A program made the translations under genes and the position numbers. Shown piece by piece: positions 45,349-53,667 of a stretch of DNA of 64,000 nucleotides; the first letter of the stretch is position 1, and each line of letters opens with the position of its first letter. The notes under the pieces were generated by a model. The model searched no databases and had not been told where the DNA came from. It worked only from the letters and a program-made list of their open reading frames with translations. The stretch lies in assembly GCF_020731145.1 (NCBI RefSeq), contig NZ_JAJFZN010000001.1, positions 682,001-746,000 of the forward strand, given 5' to 3'. This stretch comes from Sneathiella sp. HT1-7. Lineage in GTDB: Bacteria; Pseudomonadota; Alphaproteobacteria; Sneathiellales; Sneathiellaceae.

Positions 45349-46518
45349 TCAACCCGTTGACGCCTTCTTTTCTGGTGGGGTTTTTTGTAAATTCTCGAGC
45401 AAAACGCCAAAATCGTCTCGCCATTTGTCCCAATTTAGCTCATTGACATATTTATCGTGGGCATAAGTCGCCATTTCGTGCAGCTTTTCTTTATCCCGCC
45501 AAAGTGTCAGGATACTTTCCGCATACACCTTACCATCTGCCGAAAGTGGCAGCAAAAGGCCCGACTTCCCATCATCAACGACAGAGGGTATTCCACCAGT
45601 GGCCGGCGCAATTACCGGCGTTGCAAAGGCTGCCGCCTCAGCAAATACAAGCCCATAGGCTTCTGCCTGAGTTGGCAGCACAAAAAGAGAAGCTTCCGAA
45701 AAAAGCTTGTTATACAGCTCGAACTGTCGCGGATCACTCTTCTGAATAGATGCATAAACAGTCACGCCCTTAGGTGGAGCGCCCAAGAATGGGTCACATC
45801 CAACAATATAAAGATGCGCATCCACGCCGGTTTTAAGGATATGTTCAAAGGCAGACAGAACAATGTCTCCCCCCTTGCGGCCCCAGTCCTTCCCCATAAA
45901 CAGGATGTTACATCTGTTGTTGAATTTAGTGGCGAGATATTCCTTGGTCACCGTCGGTAACGCGCCAACATTTGCACCCAAACGGATAAGCTTCAGCTTG
46001 TCCAGATTAGTACTATAGTCCTTTTGCGCGGAATCGAGTGCCCATTGGGAGGGGAAAATAGAGTAAGAGGAATTCTCAATTACTTTGTGCTCTATTTCGT
46101 TGGCTTCCCGCCAAAGCCAGCGAGGCACCTGGCTCATCTCCGGGTAATAGTCAGTCATAACCGCGAATGTTGCATCAGAAATATGCAAGATTGGTGCGCG
46201 AGATTTTACATTCGCTAGTTCGGGCGATGCTGCAATTCCGACAACAACGTCCGGCTCCAAATGTTCAAGCTTCTTCTGGATTTCCCTACCTGCTGCCCGG
46301 CTGTAGGCATTTGTAACCGATAAGTCCAAGCTTGATCCGAACTTCTTGAATACATAACGGAGAACTCTTGTCAGTGCCAGAATCCATGCCATCTTGGTCG
46401 CCCGGACCACGGTTACATCGTCAGAAATTTTCTGAATTTCACGCGTGATGAAAAACGGAGTTCCCGACCAAGCAGAAACATTCGTCGGATCATGACGGGA
46501 AACTATGGCGATTTTCAT
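45349..46518 (-). CDS. Family 4 (GT-B) glycosyltransferase
   Basis: A 389-residue GT-B-fold enzyme. It begins MKIAIVSRHDPTNVSAWSG, with the start taken at 46518 rather than five codons upstream. The donor-binding half has NILFMGKDWGRKGGDIVLSA. The E-x7-E-type motif is ASLFVLPTQAEAYGLVFAEAAAFATPVIA. The type I secretion genes are upstream and two GT2 genes downstream on the same strand. Confidence 0.9.
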   Translation of the reverse strand: MKIAIVSRHDPTNVSAWSGTPFFITREIQKISDDVTVVRATKMAWILALTRVLRYVFKKFGSSLDLSVTNAYSRAAGREIQKKLEHLEPDVVVGIAASPELANVKSRAPILHISDATFAVMTDYYPEMSQVPRWLWREANEIEHKVIENSSYSIFPSQWALDSAQKDYSTNLDKLKLIRLGANVGALPTVTKEYLATKFNNRCNILFMGKDWGRKGGDIVLSAFEHILKTGVDAHLYIVGCDPFLGAPPKGVTVYASIQKSDPRQFELYNKLFSEASLFVLPTQAEAYGLVFAEAAAFATPVIAPATGGIPSVVDDGKSGLLLPLSADGKVYAESILTLWRDKEKLHEMATYAHDKYVNELNWDKWRDDFGVLLENLQKTPPEKKASTG

Positions 46519-46744
46519 TACTGACGCTTTCAAATCAAGATCTAGTGAAACTTAGCCTAGAGCTCTTCTCTTTAAAAAGAGTAAAATCCAGCTCTTTCTA
46601 TTTCGCTACTCGCCCAAATTGCCGAGCAAATGTTACGCAAAGAACACGGCCTTACGTCAGAAATTTGCGAATCCATGACGACAACTATGTGGGAAAGCCT
46701 GTTTTCACACAACCGGAGAAAATATTTTCTCTTGTCGCCTTCGA

Positions 46745-48028
46745 TCAATCTTCACGCAACGCGCGGTTAAAACTGAGGATAATCGGATTGACGAAATAGT
46801 CCAAGGCGGTTCGCTCTCCGGTCAAAATCATGACATCCGCCTGCATGCCAGGGCGAAGCTGAGTGACCATAATTTCCGCATTCTCCAAATTCTCAATCTG
46901 GACGCGGGCCAGATAATAATAGCTGCCGGTGCGCTCATCCTCAATACTATCAGCGGACACGCTGAGCACCTTGCCCTCAGCAGGCAATGAAAACCGCTGG
47001 CTAAAAGCGGGGAAACGTATCTGGGCGGGAGCGCCGATATAAACAGAGTCAATATCTTTGGTATTGACCTGCGCCTCCACGATAAGTTGTACATTGTCCG
47101 GGACGATATCAAGGATCGTCTCACCTGGCTTGATGACGCCACCAGTCGTATGAACCTGAAGATTGACGACATAACCATCTGTCGGCGCCCGGATTTCCGT
47201 TCTGTCGAACACATCTTCGGAAGCGCGGGTCTGTTCTTCCAAATCAAAAATCTGCGCTTGCACATCCCGAAGTTCTGAAACAACTTCGTCAATCATCGCA
47301 TTGGAAAGCTCGTTTATCTGGAGTTCAACTTCGCCAATGGCCTGCCGGGTTTGTGCAATTCTTGAGATATTCTGGCTGCGGTTCCCGCTGAGCTCTGCAA
47401 GGTTACGTTGCAGCGCGCGAAGTCGGGGCCGTTTTGCAAGGCTCTTTTTAACAAGGCTTTCGACGTCCTTGATCTCCTCACGGATAAGGGAAATCTGTCG
47501 GTCGGACGAAGTGACCTGCCCTTCCAGGCCCTTGATTTCCTCTTCCAGCTGAGAGGCTTTTTGTTTCAGGATCGTGATTTGCCCTTCACGCGATGTCCGG
47601 CGGGAATCAAAAATATTCCGCTGCCCTTCCATCGCCTCCTTAATATTGGGCTCGTCTTTTCGTTCAAGCAGCCATTTGGGGAAAGTGATAGAGTCAAGAT
47701 TGTCCCGTTCTGCAATCAGGCGGGCTTTTTGCGCCAATGCAATAGCGCGACGGCTGCGGATAATTTCTACCGATGCTTTCGACTGTACTTCATCGAGAAC
47801 AATCAACACATCACCTTCGCTTACAAAGTCACCGTCCTTGATCTTGATTTCTGACACGATGCCGCCTTCAAGATGTTGGACAGATTTCCGGTTGCCTTCA
47901 ACGCTGACAACTCCCTGGGCTATAGCCGCGCTCCCGAGGGGGGCGAAAGCTGCCCAGCCGACAAATGCGCCAAAGAACAGAAAAATAATCACCAAGCCAA
48001 ACAAAACTGGCCCGCGCACATTCATCAT
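46745..48028 (-). CDS. Type I secretion periplasmic adaptor (HlyD/PrtE/PrsE family)
   Basis: A 427-residue membrane-fusion protein linking the inner-membrane ATPase to an outer-membrane TolC channel. One N-terminal helix (about 5-28) is followed by the lipoyl-type half motifs (RKSVQHLEGGIVSEIKIKDG), a long coiled coil at about 140-270, and the C-terminal barrel (EIRAPTDGYVVNLQVHTTGG). The ATG overlaps the upstream ATPase stop by four bases. No TolC gene is in the window. Confidence 0.93.
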   Translation of the reverse strand: MMNVRGPVLFGLVIIFLFFGAFVGWAAFAPLGSAAIAQGVVSVEGNRKSVQHLEGGIVSEIKIKDGDFVSEGDVLIVLDEVQSKASVEIIRSRRAIALAQKARLIAERDNLDSITFPKWLLERKDEPNIKEAMEGQRNIFDSRRTSREGQITILKQKASQLEEEIKGLEGQVTSSDRQISLIREEIKDVESLVKKSLAKRPRLRALQRNLAELSGNRSQNISRIAQTRQAIGEVELQINELSNAMIDEVVSELRDVQAQIFDLEEQTRASEDVFDRTEIRAPTDGYVVNLQVHTTGGVIKPGETILDIVPDNVQLIVEAQVNTKDIDSVYIGAPAQIRFPAFSQRFSLPAEGKVLSVSADSIEDERTGSYYYLARVQIENLENAEIMVTQLRPGMQADVMILTGERTALDYFVNPIILSFNRALRED

Positions 48029-50094
48029 CGTTTGATTTCCTCAATATATTTCAAGGCACCTGCCTGATCGCCTTTGACGAACAAGGAGTATATTTTTGAA
48101 ATATCTGCATCAGTTAGGGGTTGCGCTGTCAGAGATTGAATCTTGGCCTTGATTTTATCGCTCGGGCCCATGGTCAGCACAGCAGCCCGTGCTTTCGGCT
48201 TTGCCGCACTTCCATTTAGATGGGTACCATTGGTTTTGTGCAGCGTCGGTGCCTTCATCGGTTCGCGATAGGGCGCCCTATATTTCTTTGACACTTTGAT
48301 GTCCGATGTGGGGGTATAATCCCCCGTTCTTGTCGTTGGTGCGGCAGGCCGCGCCTCTTTTGATTGGTTTTTCTTGACCTGTACTGCCTGATTACCAGGC
48401 CCCGGCAATGCTCTTTGGACGCCTTGCAGCTTCATCATCACATCATCACGCGGCCCAAATTCCTGCATGATTCCGTCTTTCAAGACAAGGATCTTGTCGA
48501 CATGTTTCAAGATATTCGGGCGATGCGCAATAACAACAATCGTCATGCCCTCGGCACGGAGGTTATCCATCGCCCGCATTAGCGCCGACTCTCCAACACT
48601 GTCTAGATTGGCATTCGGTTCATCCAGAACGAGAAGGCTGGGATTTCCGTAAAGGGCGCGAGCAAGTGCAATGCGCTGCCGCTGACCGCCGGAAAGTGCC
48701 GCACCACTCTCACCGATTTCCGTCTCATAGCCCTTGTCCATCCGCAAGACCATGTCATGAATTCCGGCTTTTTTCGCAGACGCAATAACAAGTGCCGGGT
48801 CCCCATCATTCATCCGTGCGATATTTTCGCGAATGGTACCGGAGAAAAGCTCGATATCCTGTGGTAGGTAGCCGATATATTGGCCGCGGTCATCCGCGCT
48901 CCATTCCGCCACATCCATTTCATCAAGTCGGGCGTGGCCAAAGCGTGGCTTCAAATTGCCGACTAGCAACCGTACAAGCGTCGTTTTACCTGCTGCCGTC
49001 GGTCCGATGATGCCAAGAATTTCACCGGGCTCAATCCGGAAGTTGATATTACGGAGGATCGGCTCCTTGGTATTTGGATGGGTATAGCTCAAGCCCTCCA
49101 CCGCGACCACACCTTGCGGTCGGGGAAGTGGCATCAGATCCGTACCGGGCGGCGAGCTTTGTTCCAGCTGCGTTTTCAGCCGACTATAAGCTGCGCGTGC
49201 ACCCAGGAATCCTTTCCAGGAACCAATTGCTTGTTCAACCGGGGCTAGCGCGCGTCCCATAATAATGGAGCCGGCGATCATTGCACCCGGGCTCATCTCA
49301 GCCTGAATTACCAGCCAGGCGCCCGCCCCCGTCACCCCGATCTGCAACATCACCCGGACGAATTTGGAGGCCGCAGAGATAACGCCGCCCCGATCGCTTG
49401 CCTGCGCCTGCAGCGCAAGAGAATCTGCATGGCGGGTATTCCAGCGATTGATAAGCTGGGGCATCATGCCCATCGCCTCAATCACATCTGCATTACGCGA
49501 GGCGGTCTCCGCCTGCTTCATCGCCACCATCTGGTGACCATTAGATTCAGCAAGCAGCTTGCGCGTCGCCCGTTCATTGACAATTCCCAGAATGAGTAGA
49601 ATGATCGCACCGATGAGGGAAATCCATCCAAGGACCGGATGCAGCAGGAACATAACGCCAAGGAAAATTGGAGCAAAAGGTGCATCCAGAATCGGGAAAA
49701 TACCGGGACCCGTCAGGAATGACCGGAAATTGCCAAGATCACGAAGAGCCTGAACACTGGCTTCCCGACCTGTGGTCAATGTTGACATAATGCTTGCGGT
49801 GAGCGCCGCGCCACCGATCTGACTATCCAGCCAACGACTCATTCGCACAAGAATGAATGTCCGGACCCCCTCCAGCAGCGCCATGGTTAACAAAGCAAGG
49901 CCCGCAATCAGCATCAATAGGACGAGTGTATCAGTATTGCGGCTGGTAATAACGCGATCAAACACCTGCATCATGAACAGCGGTGCCGTTAACATCAGTA
50001 GATTAATGGCGAGGCCAAAAACTGCCAGGATTATGAAGACCCGGGAACATTTATCCAAAGTTTCCTTTAGAAGCGGGTTATTCTGTATGCTCAC
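48025..50094 (-). CDS. Type I secretion ABC transporter (PrtD/PrsD family) with a C-terminal extension
   Basis: A 689-residue inner-membrane export ATPase. Residues about 15-300 carry six membrane helices. The ATPase domain (about 330-560) has Walker A GPTAAGKTT, signature LSGGQRQRIALARAL and Walker B LLVLDEPNANLDS. There is no C39 peptidase domain, so the cargo is not a double-glycine peptide. PrtD-type proteins normally end about residue 575. The extra ~115 residues are Lys/Pro/Thr-rich and end in a helical segment (LTDADISKIYSLFVKGDQAG). It is first in an operon with HlyD and three glycosyltransferases. Confidence 0.93.
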   Translation of the reverse strand: MSIQNNPLLKETLDKCSRVFIILAVFGLAINLLMLTAPLFMMQVFDRVITSRNTDTLVLLMLIAGLALLTMALLEGVRTFILVRMSRWLDSQIGGAALTASIMSTLTTGREASVQALRDLGNFRSFLTGPGIFPILDAPFAPIFLGVMFLLHPVLGWISLIGAIILLILGIVNERATRKLLAESNGHQMVAMKQAETASRNADVIEAMGMMPQLINRWNTRHADSLALQAQASDRGGVISAASKFVRVMLQIGVTGAGAWLVIQAEMSPGAMIAGSIIMGRALAPVEQAIGSWKGFLGARAAYSRLKTQLEQSSPPGTDLMPLPRPQGVVAVEGLSYTHPNTKEPILRNINFRIEPGEILGIIGPTAAGKTTLVRLLVGNLKPRFGHARLDEMDVAEWSADDRGQYIGYLPQDIELFSGTIRENIARMNDGDPALVIASAKKAGIHDMVLRMDKGYETEIGESGAALSGGQRQRIALARALYGNPSLLVLDEPNANLDSVGESALMRAMDNLRAEGMTIVVIAHRPNILKHVDKILVLKDGIMQEFGPRDDVMMKLQGVQRALPGPGNQAVQVKKNQSKEARPAAPTTRTGDYTPTSDIKVSKKYRAPYREPMKAPTLHKTNGTHLNGSAAKPKARAAVLTMGPSDKIKAKIQSLTAQPLTDADISKIYSLFVKGDQAGALKYIEEIKR

Positions 50095-50432
50095 GCGTCC
50101 CTCTATAAGTCTTAACCAGCCTTAAGCTGGATCATATTGAATGACAGCGTCTTTGCCAATGCTCGATGAACCTGCATCGTACATAAAAATGCTGAAATAA
50201 GGATTAAAATATCTACTAATAAAACGTCCAAACTCAGGGTAATGTGATATCACCGCAGCGAGGAGCGTACAAACTAATGTTGCATTATGGCCATTTTTAG
50301 GGAAATACTGGAAAAAAATATGGCGTTACCCTTAGAATTAGCGGAAATGCTGTGTTACAAGGCGTTATTGTAGATTTAAACCAACTCTGATAATCATATC
50401 AGAAGCTTTTTGACTAAGGGGGAGGCACTTAC
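50095..50432. promoter_or_regulatory. Divergent intergenic region with a possible promoter for the export lipoprotein
   Basis: 338 AT-rich bases between the secretion ATPase (leftward) and the export lipoprotein (rightward); no gene was seen. GATAAT (50389-50394) lies 38 bases before the GTG start and overlaps the dyad CTGATA-ATCA-TATCAG (50387-50402). A second dyad, CCAGC-CTTAA-GCTGG, is near 50110. No convincing -35 is visible. AAGGGGGAGG precedes the GTG. Confidence 0.35.
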
Positions 50433-51065
50433 GTGTTTACACTTCTAAAGATAAAGTCCGTTGCCACTCGGACAATCTTGATTTCACTGGCACTGTTTGT
50501 TTCGGCCTGTGCGGCGCAAAATCAGGCGGCCTCGGATGCACCGGCTTCCTTGGGCACCGCGCCCCAGTATGTTATCGGACCACAGGATGAACTGGACGTT
50601 TTTGTCTGGCAGAATCCGGATCTATCCGTCACTGTTCCGGTTCGTCCCGACGGTCGTATCTCTACACCGCTGGTTGACGACATGGTGGCAGCGTCCAAAA
50701 CTTCTCAGGAGTTGGCACGTGACATCGAAAAATCTCTCTCCAAATATGTGAAAGATCCGCTCGTAACCGTGACTGTCCGTTCCTTCAACGGCCCGTATGA
50801 TCAGCAAATTCGTATTGTTGGACAGGCTTCCGAGCCCAAGGCCATTCCTTACCGCAACGACATGACAGTCCTTGATGCCATCATTGCGGTTGGCGGTATG
50901 ACTGAGTTTGCCGCTGGTAACCGTGCTGTTATCGTTCGTAACGAAGATGGTACAAAGAAATCCTATAGTGTTCGCCTTGATGACCTGATTGTTGATGGTG
51001 ATGTATCGGCGAACGTACCGCTGCTGCCCGGCGATATTCTCATCATCCCGCAAAGCTGGTTCTAG
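50433..51065 (+). CDS. Polysaccharide export lipoprotein (Wza-like, XrtA/PEP-CTERM-associated type)
   Basis: A 210-residue lipoprotein with GTG start. The signal sequence ends in LFVSAC, with lipidated C26. A Poly_export domain (about 45-120: YVIGPQDELDVFVWQNPDLS, VRPDGRISTPLVDDM) is followed by one SLBB-type domain (IRIVGQASEPKAIPYRNDMTVLDAI). The short form with one SLBB domain is typical of the exporters found with exosortase loci. It would form the periplasmic/outer-membrane exit channel. The beta-barrel gene follows 62 bases later. Confidence 0.9.
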   Translation: MFTLLKIKSVATRTILISLALFVSACAAQNQAASDAPASLGTAPQYVIGPQDELDVFVWQNPDLSVTVPVRPDGRISTPLVDDMVAASKTSQELARDIEKSLSKYVKDPLVTVTVRSFNGPYDQQIRIVGQASEPKAIPYRNDMTVLDAIIAVGGMTEFAAGNRAVIVRNEDGTKKSYSVRLDDLIVDGDVSANVPLLPGDILIIPQSWF

Positions 51066-51072
51066 GATTGGC

Positions 51073-51096
51073 GGCAATTTAGATTGCCGTTTGTTG
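51073..51096 (+). terminator. Weak hairpin between the export and beta-barrel genes, possible attenuator
   Basis: CGGCAAT-TTAG-ATTGCCG (7-bp stem, 4-base loop) followed by TTTGTT. The short T run suggests partial termination or mRNA processing rather than a full stop. Confidence 0.4.
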
Positions 51097-51127
51097 AGGG
51101 TGGAATAAAATAGAAGGTAGTCGCATT

Positions 51128-52594
51128 GTGCTAAATGCAAACCAGCTCGTTTTCGGAAAAAAATCACGCGTATCGCTGGCGATCGGATGTATCGTCGCCA
51201 GCGGAATGCTGATTCCGTCCGGAAACGCCCGGGCCGCAGAATGGATGTTCAGTCCCTATATCGGCTTGGGTGAAACATACACGGATAATGCTTTCGGCAC
51301 CTCTTCAGACAGAAAAGATGATTTTATAACAAACCTGAATGCCGGATTCACGATTGAAGGTGTCGGTCGCCGCATGCAGCTTACCGCCTCCTATGATCTT
51401 GGTTACGATATGTACGCGGAATATTCAGATTTGAATGGGTTCACACATAACCTATTAGGATCTGCAAAAACAGAACTGTTGGAAGAACATCTGTTTCTTG
51501 ATACGGAAATCGCCATAACGCAGGAGCGTTTTTCCAGTGACGGGGATACATCCTTTTCTGACCGGACAACATCCGGCGACAGTACGCGCGTCCTAAACAC
51601 ACGGATAAGCCCTTATTATCAGCATGACTTTGGCGGCTATGCGACAGGTATCGCACGCTATACCCACAGCATGGTCACTTTCACTGACACGAATTCCGAC
51701 ATTGCTTCGACGGAACCGTCTGATTCACAAACCAATAGGATTGATCTCAGCCTGCTGAGCGGGCGTGCTTTCTCCCGGACGAAGTGGGCAGCGGAAGCCT
51801 TTGCTCTCGACAACCAGGTCAACGACGGAGACGATTTCAAGCGTGCCACGTTCAAGGGCTCGGGCCAAATGCCGATCAATCGGTATGTTGCCCTGCTCGC
51901 ATCGGCGGGTTGGGATGAGTTCGACGGCGAAAATATTGACAACAATCAAATCAGCGGTGCCTTTTACAGTGGTGGCGTACGCCTCACTCCGGGTCCAAGA
52001 ACTGATTTGAGCGTTCAGGTCGGCCATCGTTTTGGCGGCGGCATGGTGGATGCAGATCTGACCTACCTGATCTCCAGCGAAGCAAGCCTTATTGCCGGAT
52101 ATCATGTGGACGTCGCTGGCTCTGGCGGAGATGCTTTTGCCAACACCGCAGTTCTGGACACGAATGGCAGTCTTTCCAACCCGAATTATTTCCCAGGCGG
52201 CTACACAGACGCCATTACCAAGTCCAAAATAGCAACGGTAGGACTGACCGGGGAAAAGGGACGCAATATATACTCTGCAACCGCCAGCTATATCACTCGC
52301 GATTTCTTGAGCGACGGCACGGATGAAGAAGTCATTTCCTTTGATGGTAGTTACTCAAGGCAGTTATCTCGCCGTCTCGAATGGTCTTTACTCGGCGGAT
52401 ATGCTGAAATCCTAGACTCGCAGGTTACTGGCGGCAAGGAAACAGCTTATTACGGGCAGACTGGCGTTAATTATCAGTTCTCGGCCACCCTGATAGGATC
52501 GCTTTCCTACGGCTATTACAATCGGGATGCAGAAACCGATATTGACGATCTTCGGGAAAATACGGTTTCCATTTCTGTTCGGAAAGAATTTTAA
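51128..52594 (+). CDS. Outer-membrane beta-barrel protein, PEP-CTERM-system-associated (TIGR03016-like)
   Basis: A 488-residue protein with GTG start. A signal peptide (SLAIGCIVASGMLIPSG, cleavage near ARA/AE, about residue 37) is followed by alternating beta-strands. The first is a diagnostic element (WMFSPYIGLGETYTDNAF). The last strand ends in a C-terminal Phe (ENTVSISVRKEF), as in outer-membrane barrels. This matches the family of barrels found next to the ExeA-like ATPase in XrtA exopolysaccharide loci; that ATPase is the next gene, convergent. It is probably the outer-membrane pore for the polysaccharide. Confidence 0.85.
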   Translation: MLNANQLVFGKKSRVSLAIGCIVASGMLIPSGNARAAEWMFSPYIGLGETYTDNAFGTSSDRKDDFITNLNAGFTIEGVGRRMQLTASYDLGYDMYAEYSDLNGFTHNLLGSAKTELLEEHLFLDTEIAITQERFSSDGDTSFSDRTTSGDSTRVLNTRISPYYQHDFGGYATGIARYTHSMVTFTDTNSDIASTEPSDSQTNRIDLSLLSGRAFSRTKWAAEAFALDNQVNDGDDFKRATFKGSGQMPINRYVALLASAGWDEFDGENIDNNQISGAFYSGGVRLTPGPRTDLSVQVGHRFGGGMVDADLTYLISSEASLIAGYHVDVAGSGGDAFANTAVLDTNGSLSNPNYFPGGYTDAITKSKIATVGLTGEKGRNIYSATASYITRDFLSDGTDEEVISFDGSYSRQLSRRLEWSLLGGYAEILDSQVTGGKETAYYGQTGVNYQFSATLIGSLSYGYYNRDAETDIDDLRENTVSISVRKEF

Positions 52595-52601
52595 GGCTTA
52601 C

Positions 52602-52659
52602 ACGCCGTCTGAAGCGAATGTGCGGTTAGACCGTCGATATGCTTCAGGCGGCGTTTGTT
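52602..52659. terminator. Hairpin terminator between convergent genes
   Basis: ACGCCGTCTGAAGC (52602-52615) pairs with GCTTCAGGCGGCGT (52641-52654) over 14 bp with one G-T wobble, then TTGTTTG. It lies between the barrel gene and the convergent ATPase gene and can serve both. Confidence 0.7.
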
Positions 52660-52663
52660 TGAC

Positions 52664-53614
52664 TTAGCCGTGCGAACGGAGCTTCTTGGCGATCAACTTT
52701 GCAAGCTCCTTGTCATGAATGACAAGCGCCGGTTGCTCTTTTTCCATTTCCTCTTTTGACTGAACCGGCAACCGGCGTGTATCTTCGGCCCCTTTCGGGG
52801 CGCCGACATCAAAAATACCATGAGTCTGCTTGTCGCGGATCACTTCATCGACGATGCCCCCGTCAATTTCTGGCGCCATGCGCGCGAACCCATATACCAG
52901 GCATGTATCGGCGAGGATATTAATTATCCGCGGAATACCACGACTTGCCTCGAACAGTTTTTCACAGGCATCCATAGTAAATAATGGCAAATCGCGTCCC
53001 GCAGTAGAAAGACGGTGCTTGATATAGGCATCGATATCCTCTGCGGTCAGCGGCGCAAGATGAAAATCTGACGCGATACGCTGCGCGAACTGGGTCAGTT
53101 CCGGCGCCTGCAACAACCCCTTCAACTGCGGCTGACCTACCAGGATCAACTGCAGGAGCTGGTCATTATCGGCATTGATATTGGAAAGAAGACGCAATTG
53201 TTCCAAAAGCTTAGGGCCCAGGTTTTGTGCCTCATCAACGATCAGAATTGTTCGGCGTCCCTCCGCATATTCGCGAATCAAAAACTGTTGTAGTTCATCA
53301 TGCAGCCCAACGTGGGACTTGCCTTCATACGCTTGACCAAAGGCCATCAGAACCCATTGCAGCAAATCTCCATCCTGAATATTTGATACCAGGCCAACAG
53401 TGAAATCTTCATCCAGCCGATCAAGAAGATGGCGGATAAGTGTTGTTTTACCACACCCGATTTCACCAGTAACAACCGTAAACCCCGCCCGGTTCATCAC
53501 CCCATATTCAAGCATGGAATAGGCGAGGGAATGGCTATGCCCCCAATAGAGATAGTTTGGGTCGGGCAGGATAGAAAAAGGTTTCTGATCCAGTCCATAA
53601 AATTCTCTATACAT
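52664..53614 (-). CDS. ExeA-like AAA ATPase, XrtA/PEP-CTERM-associated
   Basis: A 316-residue ATPase. The N-terminus MYREFYGLDQKPFSILPDP is typical of the ExeA/PEP-CTERM ATPase family. Walker A is GEIGCGKT at 50-57 and Walker B is ILIVDEAQ at about 123-130, with sensor and arginine segments downstream (LVGQPQL, FAQRIASDFHLAPL, SRGIPRIINILAD). In exosortase loci a gene of this family sits beside the polysaccharide export genes; its role is presumed to be assembly or gating. It lies downstream of the PrsT-like gene with a 53-base gap. Confidence 0.9.
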   Translation of the reverse strand: MYREFYGLDQKPFSILPDPNYLYWGHSHSLAYSMLEYGVMNRAGFTVVTGEIGCGKTTLIRHLLDRLDEDFTVGLVSNIQDGDLLQWVLMAFGQAYEGKSHVGLHDELQQFLIREYAEGRRTILIVDEAQNLGPKLLEQLRLLSNINADNDQLLQLILVGQPQLKGLLQAPELTQFAQRIASDFHLAPLTAEDIDAYIKHRLSTAGRDLPLFTMDACEKLFEASRGIPRIINILADTCLVYGFARMAPEIDGGIVDEVIRDKQTHGIFDVGAPKGAEDTRRLPVQSKEEMEKEQPALVIHDKELAKLIAKKLRSHG

Positions 53615-53667
53615 CTATATTTGCTTTCACCAGTCGTACCGGATTAATAAAAAAACATTGCTTCAAA

